Below, piece after piece: positions 1 to 9,071 of a DNA stretch of 64,000 nt. Below the pieces are notes generated by a model that was not told where the DNA came from, ran no database searches, and was given only the letters and a program-made list of their open reading frames with translations. Location of the stretch: contig JAKFFE010000022.1 of the NCBI GenBank assembly GCA_036675345.1, forward strand, positions 124,001-188,000, written 5' to 3'. This stretch comes from JALYOC01 sp036675345. GTDB taxonomy: Bacteria; Myxococcota; Myxococcia; Myxococcales; Myxococcaceae. Numbering within the stretch: position 1 is the stretch's first letter; the number at the start of each line of letters is the position of its first letter. The position numbers and the translations under genes are program-made.

Positions 1-2
1 GC

Positions 3-1802
3 GCCCAGCTCTCCGAATCCGAGGGCGAGCGCGACGCACTCAAGGAGTCGCTGGACCAGCTGCGGACGGAGTGGGAGGAGCAGGCGCTGCGTCTGGAAGA
101 GGCCCAGACCACCCTGGTGGAGCGGGAGGAGCGACTCTCGGCGCTGACCGACCAGCTCTCCGCTGCGGAGTCCGAGCGGGACCGGTTGGCGGCGCAGCTC
201 GCCGAGACCTCGGTCGGCCTGGAGACCGCCTCCGCGGCGCTGGCCGCCCGGCAGACCGAACTGGACGGTGTGCGCGAGCAGCTGGAGGGCAGCGAGACCC
301 AGGTGGTCGCGTTGCGCGAGCAGCTGGAGGGCAGCGAGACCCAGGTGGTCGCGTTGCGCGAGCAGCTGGGGGGCAGCGAGGCGCAGGTCGCCACGTTGCG
401 CGAGCAGCTGGGGAGCAGCGAGGCGCAGGTCGCCACGTTGCGCGAGCAGCTGGAGGGCAGCGAGGCGCTGGTCGACTCGTTGCGCGAGCGGTTGAGCGGC
501 AGCGAGGCCCAGGTCACCGGATTGCGCGAGCAGTTGAGCGGCAGCGAGGCCCAGGTCACCGGATTGCGCGAGCAGTTGAGCGCCAGCGAGGCCCAGGTCG
601 GTTCGTTGCGCGAGCAGTTGAGCGGCGGCGAGGCCCAGGTCGGTTCGTTGCGCGAGCAGTTGAGCGGCAGCGAGGCCCAGGTCGGTTCCTATCGCGAGCA
701 GTTGACCGCCAGCGAGGCCCAGATCGCCGCGCTCCGCGAGCAGCTGGCCGGCGGCGAGACCCAGGTGGCCGCGTTGCGCGAGCAGGCGGGCCGCACCGAG
801 GCTCAGGTCGCCACGCTGCGCGAGCAGCTGGAGGGCAGCGAGGTCCAGGCTTCCACCTTGCGCGAGCAGCTGGCCGGCAGCGAAGGCCAGCTGAGCGAGC
901 TGCGCGAAGAGCTGACCGTCCAGCAGCAGCAGATGGAGGCCCAGCTGACGCAGTTGGAGGAGAGACTGGCCGCGGCGGCGGAGCGGACTTCCGGGCTGCA
1001 GACCTCGTTGCAGGAGGCGGAGTCCGAGCGGGACCGGGGACGCGTGCGCGAGGAGGAGCTGGAACAGCAGGTCGGCGCGCTGACCGCGCAGGCGGCCTCG
1101 CTGGGCGAAGAACGTGCCCGGCTGGCCCCGTTGCTGGAGGCCTCCGCCGCCAGGGTGGTGGCGTTGGAGCACGAGCTGGAGGAGCTCCGGGCCACCTTGC
1201 TGGGGACCGAGGCCGCCCTCAGCGCCGAGGTGGAGACCCGGTCCCAGCTGGAGTCCGAGCTGGAGGCGGAGCGCGGCGCGCTGCAGGACGCCTTCGCCCA
1301 GGCCACCCGGCTGGAAGAGCAGGTGGCGAACGCGAACCGGCTCAAGACGGAGCTGGCGCTGGAGCAGGAGCGCCTGCGCGAGGCGCTGGAGACGGCGATG
1401 GGCGACGCGGCCCTGCTGGCCGGACGGGATGCGGACCTCAACGCCCAGATCGCCGACAAGACCAAGAAGCTGGAGCTGCTGGAGCGGCGGCTCAAGGCCC
1501 AGGACACCGAGCTGTCCGCGCTGCGGCGCACCGCGGCCCGGCCGGCCTCCGGCAACCAGGTCCAGCAGATCTACGAGCGGGCCAACGCCGAGCTCAGCGC
1601 GGTGAAGGCCGAGCTTTTCACCAAGAAGCCGGATCCGGCCGCTCCCCAGGGCCCTCCCGCGGTGGGGGTGGTCTCCCGCCCGGCCCGCCCCGCCCCCGGG
1701 GGGCAGAAGCTGCAGTCCCTGGCGCCCCCGCTGGGCTCCAGCGGCGGGTCTTCGGGCCCGGTGGAGGGGGACGAACCCCTCACCTCTCCTCCCGAGGAGT
1801 AG
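3..1802 (+). CDS. Coiled-coil repeat protein, C-terminal part (5' end outside window)
   Basis: The reading frame is open to the first base of the window, so the N-terminus is missing; about 599 residues are visible. Nearly all of it is Glu/Gln/Leu/Ala-rich coiled coil. Bases 270-899 encode about 15 tandem copies of a 14-residue (two-heptad) unit of the type LREQLxGSEAQVxx. The last ~50 residues are a Pro/Gly-rich unstructured tail. Long coiled coils of this sort occur in myxobacterial polarity and motility proteins such as AglZ and FrzS, where a receiver or pseudo-receiver domain precedes the coil. Whether such a domain exists here cannot be seen, so the function is unassigned. The next gene, dapF, starts 87 bases downstream. 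Confidence 0.85.
   Translation, partial: AQLSESEGERDALKESLDQLRTEWEEQALRLEEAQTTLVEREERLSALTDQLSAAESERDRLAAQLAETSVGLETASAALAARQTELDGVREQLEGSETQVVALREQLEGSETQVVALREQLGGSEAQVATLREQLGSSEAQVATLREQLEGSEALVDSLRERLSGSEAQVTGLREQLSGSEAQVTGLREQLSASEAQVGSLREQLSGGEAQVGSLREQLSGSEAQVGSYREQLTASEAQIAALREQLAGGETQVAALREQAGRTEAQVATLREQLEGSEVQASTLREQLAGSEGQLSELREELTVQQQQMEAQLTQLEERLAAAAERTSGLQTSLQEAESERDRGRVREEELEQQVGALTAQAASLGEERARLAPLLEASAARVVALEHELEELRATLLGTEAALSAEVETRSQLESELEAERGALQDAFAQATRLEEQVANANRLKTELALEQERLREALETAMGDAALLAGRDADLNAQIADKTKKLELLERRLKAQDTELSALRRTAARPASGNQVQQIYERANAELSAVKAELFTKKPDPAAPQGPPAVGVVSRPARPAPGGQKLQSLAPPLGSSGGSSGPVEGDEPLTSPPEE
270..899 (+). repeat. 15 tandem 42-bp repeats inside the coiled-coil gene
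   Basis: The period is exactly 42 bases (14 codons). Each unit begins with codons for (L/V)REQL and continues with GSEAQV-like residues. The first two units are identical, as are two units near 490-575, while others have diverged. This suggests recent unit duplication. The repeat keeps the heptad register, so copy-number change would lengthen the coil without a frameshift. Confidence 0.85.
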
Positions 1803-1889
1803 TCACTACGGGTGGAACGGTTGCTGGCCACAGCACTTGGCTGCAACGCGGGGCGTGCCGTGGGATCCGGGGTTGATTACACTCGCGGC

Positions 1890-2723
1890 GTGTCGGAGCG
1901 CTTCTTCAAGTACCACGGGCTGGGCAATGACTTCGTGATCCTGGACCGGCGTGACTCGGGGCAGGACATCGACGAGGCGTTGGCGCGCGCGATCTGCGAT
2001 CGGCGGCTGGGGATCGGCGCGGACGGGGTGCTGGTGATGCTGCCCTCCTCCACTGGGGTGGCGCGGATGGTGGTGCACAACCCCGACGGCAGCATCCCGG
2101 AGATGTGCGGCAATGGGCTGCGCTGCGCCGCCAAGTTCCTGGGGGACCACACCCCCGGCCAGCCGGCGCTGCTGGAGATCGAGACCGGCGCCGGGGTCCT
2201 TCCCTGCCGGCTGGACTACGCGCAAGGCCAGGTGGCGGAGGTGGAGATCACCATGGGCCCGGCCCGGCTGGTGGCGCCCAACCTCCCCTCCGGACGCACC
2301 GGCCAGCCGTTCATCCGCGGCCGGGTCCAGGGCTTTGCCGGGGTGGTGGGGACCGCGGTGAGCATGGGCAATCCCCACCTGGTGCTGTTCGACTCCGATC
2401 CCCTTCAGGCCCCGGTGGCCGGTCCGAAGCTGGAGCACGCCCCGGGCTTTCCGGACCGGACCAACGTGGAGTTCGCGCGGTTGAATGGCGGGGAGATCGA
2501 GGTCGTGGTCTGGGAGCGGGGCGCGGGGCTGACCCAGGCCTGCGGAACCGGAGCCTGCGCCACGGTGGCCGCCGCGGTGGTGGAGGGCCGCCTCCCCGCC
2601 GGAGACTGGACCCCGGTGCGGCTCCCCGGAGGCCGGCTGCTGATCCAGGTGGCCAAGGATCTCTCCCAGGTCCGCCTGCGCGGGCCGGCGACCTTCGTCT
2701 TCGAGGGTGGCCTTCCGGCCTGA
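1890..2723 (+). CDS. dapF: Diaminopimelate epimerase
   Basis: Converts LL- to meso-diaminopimelate in lysine and peptidoglycan synthesis, in the cytoplasm. The 277-residue product has the family length. The N-terminus FFKYHGLGNDFVILD is the family signature. Both catalytic cysteines are present: Cys73 in EMCGNGLRC and Cys218 in ACGTGAC. The GTG at 1890 is preferred over an in-frame GTG at 1812 because it gives the canonical N-terminus, although the ribosome-binding site is weak. Its 3' end abuts or overlaps the next signalling gene, so the two are probably co-transcribed. Confidence 0.97.
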   Translation: MSERFFKYHGLGNDFVILDRRDSGQDIDEALARAICDRRLGIGADGVLVMLPSSTGVARMVVHNPDGSIPEMCGNGLRCAAKFLGDHTPGQPALLEIETGAGVLPCRLDYAQGQVAEVEITMGPARLVAPNLPSGRTGQPFIRGRVQGFAGVVGTAVSMGNPHLVLFDSDPLQAPVAGPKLEHAPGFPDRTNVEFARLNGGEIEVVVWERGAGLTQACGTGACATVAAAVVEGRLPAGDWTPVRLPGGRLLIQVAKDLSQVRLRGPATFVFEGGLPA

Positions 2724-2730
2724 GGGATCC

Positions 2731-4557
2731 TTGCAACGCACCGTCCTCCTCCTCGAACCTGACGCCACCCTCCGCGCGCGCCTGCTGGCGTTGCTGGAGT
2801 CCAAAGGCTACGCCGCGCGGGCGATCAGCGCTCCGGAGGCGGTGGGCGGGGACGCCTGCGAGCTGCTGGTGGCCTCGGTGGAGTCTCCCGGGGAGCTGGA
2901 GGCCCATCGGCGGCTGCGGGAGCGGCTGGCGGATCCGGAGCTGCTGCTGCTGGCCGCCAACCCCGAGCTGCGGGCCACCGCCTTTGCGGCCGGGTTCACC
3001 GACTGCCTGGTCAAGCCGATCGACGAGGCCCACCTGCTGGTCCGGGTGGAGCAGTGCCTGGAGCGGGCGCTGCTGCGCCGGGAGCGGGCCCGGCTGCTGG
3101 GCGAGAACGACGACCTGGCCCGCACCCACGCGGTGACCCAGCGCTGCCTGGAGCTGCTCTCCAACCCGGAGCTGGAGTGGCTGCAGGAGCGGATCGTCAG
3201 CGATCTCTCCTCGGTGTGTGACGCCCAGAGCGCGGCGCTGTGGCTGACCGACGAGCGCGGCGAGCTGGTGCTCAAGGCCTACCGGGGCCTGCTGGACCGG
3301 CACTTCCTGGCGGACAAGCTGTCCCTGGATGACGCCCAGCGCCACCGCTTGCGCGACGGCGCGCCCTGGCTGGTGGGGGAGGGGAGGGCCCGGAACCTGT
3401 GGGTGCCGCTGGTGGCCGCCGGCGAGCTGCTGGGACTGGCCCAGCTCTCCGACGCGCTGGCCGGGGACTTCACCGGCGAGCACTTCCAGTCGGCCAAGGT
3501 GCTGGCGGACTTCGCCGCGGTGGGGGTGAAGAACGGAAAGAAGTTCCTCTACCTGCAGCGGCTGGGACTGCGGGACCGGGAGACCGCGGCCTACAACCTC
3601 TCGTACTTCACCGACTACGCGAACAAGGAGATCTACAAGGCCCGCCGCTACGGCCGGACCTTCTCCCTGCTCACCTTCTCCATCGACAGCCTCAACCAGA
3701 TCCGGCTGCGACTGGGGGCGGAGGCGGCGCGGAAGACCACCCGGGGGATCATCCGCTCCCTCACCAAGATCATCCGGGACTCGGACGTGCTGGCCAAGGC
3801 CACCGAGACCGAGTTCTACGTGCTGCTGCCGGAGACTGACTTCTTCGGCGCCAGCATGTTCATCCGCCGGGCCTTCCAGGCGGTGCGCGAGGACCCGGAG
3901 GTCAAGGAGGTGGATGCCCGGCTGCCGGTGACGATGGTGGCCGGCGCCGCCACCTTCCCCAAGGACGGGGAGGACTTCGACGAGCTGGTCCACCGCTGCC
4001 GTCGTCGGCTGGAGGAGCGGCGCGCGTCCCTGCACCGCAAGCTGCACCTGCAGGGGATCACCTTCTGGGAGCAGGTGGAGCTGCTGCTGGGCCAGCCGGA
4101 TTCGCCCCGCCTGCCGATCGACGACAAGGCCGAACCCTCCCGCCGGGGCAAGGTCTCCGACGCGCTGTTCGAGGAGCTGCAGACCGAGATCGCCCGCGAG
4201 CTGGTCCGCGATCCCACCTCCCGCGGGGTGCTCTACGTGGGCGCTCCGGAGATCCGCCACGACCTCTCGGTCTCGGTGCAGCTGGAGAACGTCCCCCCGG
4301 ACTTCGCCGCCCGGGTCTACCTGCTGGGGCGCCGCGCGGACCTGGACTCCCACCCCGCGCTGACCCCGGTGTTCCTGGAGGGCGACGACCGGCTGGCCCG
4401 CCACGAGTTCATCCTCTGGCTCTCGGAGAACGCCGCCTACGCCCTGGTCCAGCGGCGCGGGCGCGGCGCCACCTGGGGCTTCCACACCTCGGACACCGGC
4501 GTGGTGGACGGGCTGATCACCAAGCTGCAGTCCGAATACGACCTGCAGCCGTACTGA
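2731..4557 (+). CDS. Signalling protein: degenerate receiver, GAF-like and degenerate GGDEF-like domains
   Basis: 608 residues. Residues 1-115 form a receiver fold, but the phosphoacceptor position (LLVASVESP) has no Asp; the conserved KPID lysine loop remains. A GAF-like segment spans about 130-270. A diguanylate-cyclase-like domain spans about 290-430, but GGDEF is replaced by ETEF (near residue 358), so it is unlikely to make c-di-GMP. The C-terminal ~150 residues resemble an uncharacterised sensory domain. The TTG at 2731 lies 4 bases after GAGGG and gives a standard receiver N-terminus. An in-frame GTG at 2707, overlapping dapF, is the alternative. Probably a binding or scaffold protein acting with the next gene. 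Confidence 0.8.
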   Translation: MQRTVLLLEPDATLRARLLALLESKGYAARAISAPEAVGGDACELLVASVESPGELEAHRRLRERLADPELLLLAANPELRATAFAAGFTDCLVKPIDEAHLLVRVEQCLERALLRRERARLLGENDDLARTHAVTQRCLELLSNPELEWLQERIVSDLSSVCDAQSAALWLTDERGELVLKAYRGLLDRHFLADKLSLDDAQRHRLRDGAPWLVGEGRARNLWVPLVAAGELLGLAQLSDALAGDFTGEHFQSAKVLADFAAVGVKNGKKFLYLQRLGLRDRETAAYNLSYFTDYANKEIYKARRYGRTFSLLTFSIDSLNQIRLRLGAEAARKTTRGIIRSLTKIIRDSDVLAKATETEFYVLLPETDFFGASMFIRRAFQAVREDPEVKEVDARLPVTMVAGAATFPKDGEDFDELVHRCRRRLEERRASLHRKLHLQGITFWEQVELLLGQPDSPRLPIDDKAEPSRRGKVSDALFEELQTEIARELVRDPTSRGVLYVGAPEIRHDLSVSVQLENVPPDFAARVYLLGRRADLDSHPALTPVFLEGDDRLARHEFILWLSENAAYALVQRRGRGATWGFHTSDTGVVDGLITKLQSEYDLQPY

Positions 4558-4564
4558 GCGAACC

Positions 4565-6058
4565 TTGGCCCAGCCGCGAAAGATCCTCCTCGCCGATCCG
4601 GACCTCGAAGCGGTCCGCGAGCTGACTCGCGCCCTGCGCCAGAAGGGGCACCAGGTCCACTACGCGCCGGACGGCTCCCGGGCGCTGGAGCTCTCGGTGC
4701 TTCGGCACCCGGACCTGGTGCTGTTCGACGAGGACTGCACCCTGCTGGACGCGCGGACCTTCGGGCAGATCCTGCGCACCAACCCCCGCACCGAGGACAT
4801 CCCGGTGGTGCTGACCACCGCCTCCATCGACAGCGACAAGGTCCGCGGCCTGCGCGACGGCTACCTCAAGAAGCCGTTCAACCTGGACGAGGTGCTGGCC
4901 CGGATCGACCACATCTTCCGCCGCGCCGAGGCGGCCAAGGATCTGAAGGGCGAATCGGGGGAGATCGAAGGCAGCCTCAGCCAGCTGTCGATCCCGGACC
5001 TGATGCAGATCCTGGGGATGAACAAGCGCAGCGGGCGGCTGAACCTGACCCGCGGGAAGGAGCGGGGAGAGATCCTGGTCGGCGAGGGCCGGCCGCTGAA
5101 CGCCAAGATGGGCCACGTGGAAGGGGAGAAGGCGCTGTTCCGGCTGCTGGGCTGGAACGACGGCTCCTTCTCCTTCTCTCCCGGGCCGCCCACCCCGCGG
5201 GTGCGCATCAACCGGGTGATGGACGACGCCTTGCTGGAGGCGATGCGGCACGCCGACGAGTCGGCGCGGCTGCTGCCCCAGCTGCCGCCCAAGCACACCC
5301 GGCTGCAGCTGGCCCCCGAGGCGCAGCTGCCCACCGATCAGCACCCGGTCACCGCCCAGGTGGTGGAGCTGCTCAAGCAGCCGCGCACCCTGGCCGAGGT
5401 CCTGGACTCGGCCGCCGCCACCGACCTGGAGGTGCTCTCGGTGCTGGCCACCCTGCTGCAGAAGGGGGTGGCCCGGGTCGCCGAACAGCAGGACGATCAG
5501 GGAGGGCGCGGCCCGTTGCTGGGGCCGGCGGAGGTCCACGCGCTGCGGGCCCGCATCTTCCGCGGCCGGACCTCCTCCCGCATGGCGGTGGCCAAGGTGT
5601 TCCTGTGCGTGGGTGGTCCGGCGGCGACCAAGAAGCTGCTCAACGGCCTGCCCGGGTTCTCCCGAATCGCGGCCGAGCCGGGGGCCCTGAAGTCCGGCTT
5701 TGGGACCCTGGGCCGCTTCGAGGTGAACGAGGGGCTGCGGGTGGAGTTCTGCGTGCTGCCCCCCGGCGAGGCGGCGCGACCGCTGTGGCGGCCGTTCGCC
5801 AGCGGCGCGGTGGGGACGCTGATGCTGGACACCTCGGAGGGGGCGCTGAAGCTGGCGCGTTTCCTGGCCCTGGATCTCCGGGTGCCGATCGTGGTGGTGG
5901 GGGCGCCGGTTCCCCCGGAGTTGGCCGCCGCCCCCGCCGGTGCAGCCTCGGTGGGAGAGGATCTGACCGAGGCCCTGCGCTCGCTGCTGGTGCAGGCGCT
6001 CAATCCGCTGCAGCCGGCGATGGTCCAGATCGAAGCGCCGCTGCCGCTGGAGGCCTAG
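4565..6058 (+). CDS. Response regulator with PATAN (DUF4388) and degenerate GTPase-like domains
   Basis: 497 residues, 7 bases after the preceding gene. Residues 1-118 form an apparently intact receiver with likely phosphoacceptor Asp55 (LVLFDED) and the Lys102/103 KPF loop. Residues ~130-235 are a DUF4388/PATAN domain, common in Myxococcota regulators. Residues ~340-460 resemble a small Ras/MglA-like GTPase, but the P-loop is degenerate (GGPAATKK instead of GxxxxGKT), so GTP hydrolysis is doubtful. The start is TTG. The stop codon shares CTAG with the stop of the convergent gene. No histidine kinase is adjacent, so the phosphodonor is unknown. Domain names are inferred from pattern, not from a search. 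Confidence 0.8.
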   Translation: MAQPRKILLADPDLEAVRELTRALRQKGHQVHYAPDGSRALELSVLRHPDLVLFDEDCTLLDARTFGQILRTNPRTEDIPVVLTTASIDSDKVRGLRDGYLKKPFNLDEVLARIDHIFRRAEAAKDLKGESGEIEGSLSQLSIPDLMQILGMNKRSGRLNLTRGKERGEILVGEGRPLNAKMGHVEGEKALFRLLGWNDGSFSFSPGPPTPRVRINRVMDDALLEAMRHADESARLLPQLPPKHTRLQLAPEAQLPTDQHPVTAQVVELLKQPRTLAEVLDSAAATDLEVLSVLATLLQKGVARVAEQQDDQGGRGPLLGPAEVHALRARIFRGRTSSRMAVAKVFLCVGGPAATKKLLNGLPGFSRIAAEPGALKSGFGTLGRFEVNEGLRVEFCVLPPGEAARPLWRPFASGAVGTLMLDTSEGALKLARFLALDLRVPIVVVGAPVPPELAAAPAGAASVGEDLTEALRSLLVQALNPLQPAMVQIEAPLPLEA

Positions 6059-6411
6059 CGGGCGTCGGAGGCGGGCTGCTCGGCAGCCCTCAGCGCCGCG
6101 GCGACCCCGGGCAATTCGGTCAGCAGCTCCAGCTCCGCGTCCCGGAGCATGGCCAGGCAGTGCCCGGAGATCCGGTCCAGCCGCAGCTCCACCCGGCTCT
6201 CGCCGTTGGCGTCCACCGCCTTGTGCAGCCGCACCCCGCCGCCTTCGGCGTGGCAGGCGACGATCTGGCGGCCCAGGGCGCGCAGCCGCCGGGACACCTT
6301 GAGTGCCTGCTTGCCCTCCGGGGTCTCGAACGTGTGGAAGTGCCGGTTCCGGGACAGGGGGCGGGTGGGATCATTGAGGCGGCGCACCAACCGCCGCACG
6401 AACGGGTCCAT
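6055..6411 (-). CDS. Conserved-looking hypothetical protein (118 aa)
   Basis: Soluble and charged, with no signal peptide or membrane segment. It begins MDPFVRRLVRRLNDP and contains basic stretches (RNRHFHTFETPEGKQALKVSRRLRALGRQ) followed by a hydrophilic C-terminal half with strand-like segments. I do not recognise the family. Its ATG lies only 20 bases from the divergent ATG of the TPR lipoprotein, so any promoters would overlap the opposing gene. The convergent stop overlaps that of the PATAN regulator by sharing CTAG. Codon use matches the neighbours. Confidence 0.65.
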   Translation of the reverse strand: MDPFVRRLVRRLNDPTRPLSRNRHFHTFETPEGKQALKVSRRLRALGRQIVACHAEGGGVRLHKAVDANGESRVELRLDRISGHCLAMLRDAELELLTELPGVAAALRAAEQPASDAR

Positions 6412-6431
6412 TCGCCCGGTAAGATAGCAGG

Positions 6432-7769
6432 ATGCGTCTCCTCCCGCTCCTTGGGCCGCTGGCCCTGCTCTCCCTCTGCGTGGTCGCCTGCAAGGACCCC
6501 GAGACAGTCGCGGAGGCGAAGAAGATCCGCTCCGCGGAGGATCAGCTGGAGGACGGAAAGCGGTTCCTGGAGCAGGGTCGCCCGGACCTGGCGCTGCGCG
6601 AGTTCAAGACGGTGGCCGCCATCCTCCCCACCGATCCCCGGCCGCAGCTGTTGATTGCCCGGACCCAGCGAGAGCTGGGCAACGACGGGGCGGCGATCCT
6701 GGCGCTCAAGCAGGGAGTGGAGCTGTCCCGCAGCGGCGATCCGGGCCTCAAGAAGCAGCTGGCGGATGCGCTGCGCCAGGACGGTCACCTCGAGCAGGCG
6801 CTGCCCTTGTACGTGGAGCTGCGGGACGAGGGCGCCCTCTCCGACCGGGAGATCCTCCAGCTGTCCCGGCTGCAGGCGCGGACCGGGGACACCCAGGCGG
6901 CGTTCAAGACCCTGGAGCTGGTGCAGCGGAAGAGCCCCGACGATCCGTTGGCCAAGGTCACCGAGGCGACCGTGCTGTTGGCCTCGTCGGACGAGAAGAA
7001 CGAGGCCTTCGCGCTGAAGATCCTGGAGCGGCTGGTGACCGAGAACCCGGCGATGCCGGAGGCGCGCACCCTGCGGGCCCGCCACTTCCTGGGCCTGGGC
7101 GAGCCAGAACAGGCGGAGGCGGAGCTGGCCGCGGTGTCCAAGGAGGATCTGGAACAGCCGGAGCTGGCGGAGCTGAACGCGGATGTGCTCTCCGCGCTGG
7201 AGAAGTTCGAGGAGGCGGACTCCGCGCTGGGGATCCTGCTGGAGCAGCGCCCGCGGGATCCGGAGCTGCTGTCCCGGCTGGCGGAGGTGAAGCTGAGCCT
7301 GGGCGCGGTGAGCACCGCGGACATGCTGGTGGAGCAGGCCCTGGGGGTGCGCCCGAAGAACGCGCGCTCGCTGTACATGCGCGGCCGGATCATGGAGGCC
7401 CAGGGCGAGCTGGCGCGGGCCCAGGAGTACTACGGCCAGGCGCTGACTTCCGACCCCGCGCTGTCCGCGCCGCTGTCCCGCAGCTGGCGGATCCACCAGC
7501 AGCAGGGGGAGTCCACCGAGGCGATGAGCACCCTGGAGCGGCTGCTGTTCATGAACAAGGCCACCCTGGAGGAGAAGGTGGAGTTGGCCGCCCTCTACGC
7601 GGAGAGCAAGACCCAGCAGGCCCGCGGTCGGAAGCTGATCGCCGAGGCCCGCAAGAAGGACCCCAAGAGCGACCGGCTGAAGGAGATCGAGAAGAAGCTG
7701 GGCAGCGGCGCCAAGGCCAAGCGGCGCGCGCCCCAGGTGGAGATCATCTCCGGCGGCCGTCGCCGGTAG
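6432..7769 (+). CDS. TPR-repeat lipoprotein
   Basis: 445 residues. The N-terminus MRLLPLLGPLALLSLCVVAC is a lipoprotein signal peptide with a lipobox ending at the Cys at residue 20. The mature part is almost entirely helical with tetratricopeptide repeats: segments such as GRPDLALREFKTVAAILPTDP, GHLEQALPLYVELRDEGALS and GELARAQEYYGQALTSDP. It ends in a Lys/Arg-rich tail. TPR lipoproteins usually scaffold envelope assembly, secretion or motility complexes; no partner can be named here. A short AGCAGG-type ribosome-binding site precedes the ATG. It converges on the M16 peptidase gene. Confidence 0.85.
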   Translation: MRLLPLLGPLALLSLCVVACKDPETVAEAKKIRSAEDQLEDGKRFLEQGRPDLALREFKTVAAILPTDPRPQLLIARTQRELGNDGAAILALKQGVELSRSGDPGLKKQLADALRQDGHLEQALPLYVELRDEGALSDREILQLSRLQARTGDTQAAFKTLELVQRKSPDDPLAKVTEATVLLASSDEKNEAFALKILERLVTENPAMPEARTLRARHFLGLGEPEQAEAELAAVSKEDLEQPELAELNADVLSALEKFEEADSALGILLEQRPRDPELLSRLAEVKLSLGAVSTADMLVEQALGVRPKNARSLYMRGRIMEAQGELARAQEYYGQALTSDPALSAPLSRSWRIHQQQGESTEAMSTLERLLFMNKATLEEKVELAALYAESKTQQARGRKLIAEARKKDPKSDRLKEIEKKLGSGAKAKRRAPQVEIISGGRRR

Positions 7770-7784
7770 GCGGGCCTCGCGTGA

Positions 7785-9071
7785 TCAGCGACGGAGGATT
7801 CCGTCGGCGACCACCTTCTCCAGGGCCCGGACTCCCTTGCGCTGGCCCACCGAGATCACCCCCAGGTTGCCGCGGCGGAAGTACTTGCGGGCCACCGCGC
7901 GGACCGCCTGACGGGTCAAGGCGTCGGTCTTGCGGATCTTCTCCTCGAAGCTCTCCGGGGTGTGGAACAGCTCGGTGCCGCCGAACCAGCCCACCAGCTC
8001 TCCGGGGGAGTCCTGGGCGAAGTCCAGGAACATCCGGTGGCGCTTCTTGGCGCGCTCCAGCTCCTCCTCGGTCGGCCCCTCCTCGCAGAGGGTGGCCAGG
8101 GTGTTGAGGATCTCCTCCACCACCAGCGACGCCTTCTCCGGGGCACTGGCCCCTTCGATGTCGAACAGGCCGCTGTCGTGGAAGGTGTCGATGTTGGCGT
8201 GGATCGAATAGGCCAACCCCCGCTTCTCCACCACGTTGTAGGGCAGCCGGGAGGAGAGTCCGTCGTCCAGGACCCGGCGGATCACCTGCAGCGCCGGCTG
8301 ATCCGGGTGCAGCTCGGAGACGGTGCGGAAGTTCAGCCGGAACCCGGTCTGCGCCTCGTCGTGCTGGATGTGCTGGAACCAGGGACCGGCCGGAGGCCTG
8401 GGCGGCGGACGTTCGGTGGTGGGGGGGCCGGGGGGAAGGTGGCGGAAGGCGGACTCCACCCACTCCAGGACCTGCTCGCGCTTCACTGGGCCCCCGGCGG
8501 CGACCACCATGTTCCCGGCCACGTAGTGGCGGGCCAGGTGCGCCCGGACCTGCTCCAGGGTCAGCTTGCGGACCGAGGCCGGGGTGCCGGCGATCTTCAG
8601 CGCCAGCGGGTGATCCCCGTACAGCTTCATCTTGGAGAGGTTCTCCAGGTCGATGTCCCGACCCCGCTCGTCCACCTCGTCCAGCATCTCCTCGAGGATG
8701 ATCTGCCGCTCCACCTCGAACTCGGTGAGCAACGGGCGGGTCAGCATGTCCCCCACGATGTCCAGCGCCACCGGCAGCGCGTCGGGGTGCAGCGGGGTGT
8801 AGTAGTAGCCCTGGTCCCGCATCGTCACGCCGTTGAGGTTGCCTCCCACCTCCTCGATCGCGGCGTTCATCTTCACGCTGTCCGGGAACCCCTCGCTGCC
8901 GCGGAAGAACAGGTGCTCCAGGAAGTGGGAGACCCCGTTGTTCTCCGGCCGCTCGTGCCGGGACCCGGTGCGGACGTAGACCGAGAGCAGGGCGGTGTGC
9001 AGATGGGGCGTCTCCACCGTCACGACCCGCAGGCCGTTGGGGAGGGTGTCCTTGAAGTACCGGAAGCTCAT
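7785..9071 (-). CDS. M16-family zinc metallopeptidase
   Basis: 428 residues with the inverted zinc motif HxxEH at His49-Glu52-His53 (SHFLEHLFFRG) in the N-terminal half. A second, non-catalytic homologous half follows, with the usual ERAKKRHRMFLDF helix. This is the pitrilysin/processing-peptidase architecture of single-chain bacterial enzymes. No signal peptide is visible, so it is probably cytoplasmic. Its ATG overlaps the stop of the upstream histidine kinase in an ATGA tetranucleotide, so the two are translationally coupled. The substrate is unknown. Confidence 0.93.
   Translation of the reverse strand: MSFRYFKDTLPNGLRVVTVETPHLHTALLSVYVRTGSRHERPENNGVSHFLEHLFFRGSEGFPDSVKMNAAIEEVGGNLNGVTMRDQGYYYTPLHPDALPVALDIVGDMLTRPLLTEFEVERQIILEEMLDEVDERGRDIDLENLSKMKLYGDHPLALKIAGTPASVRKLTLEQVRAHLARHYVAGNMVVAAGGPVKREQVLEWVESAFRHLPPGPPTTERPPPRPPAGPWFQHIQHDEAQTGFRLNFRTVSELHPDQPALQVIRRVLDDGLSSRLPYNVVEKRGLAYSIHANIDTFHDSGLFDIEGASAPEKASLVVEEILNTLATLCEEGPTEEELERAKKRHRMFLDFAQDSPGELVGWFGGTELFHTPESFEEKIRKTDALTRQAVRAVARKYFRRGNLGVISVGQRKGVRALEKVVADGILRR

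Noticed and set aside
270..899. Regular repeats as a CRISPR array
   Set aside because: The units have no unique spacers and lie in one open coding frame.
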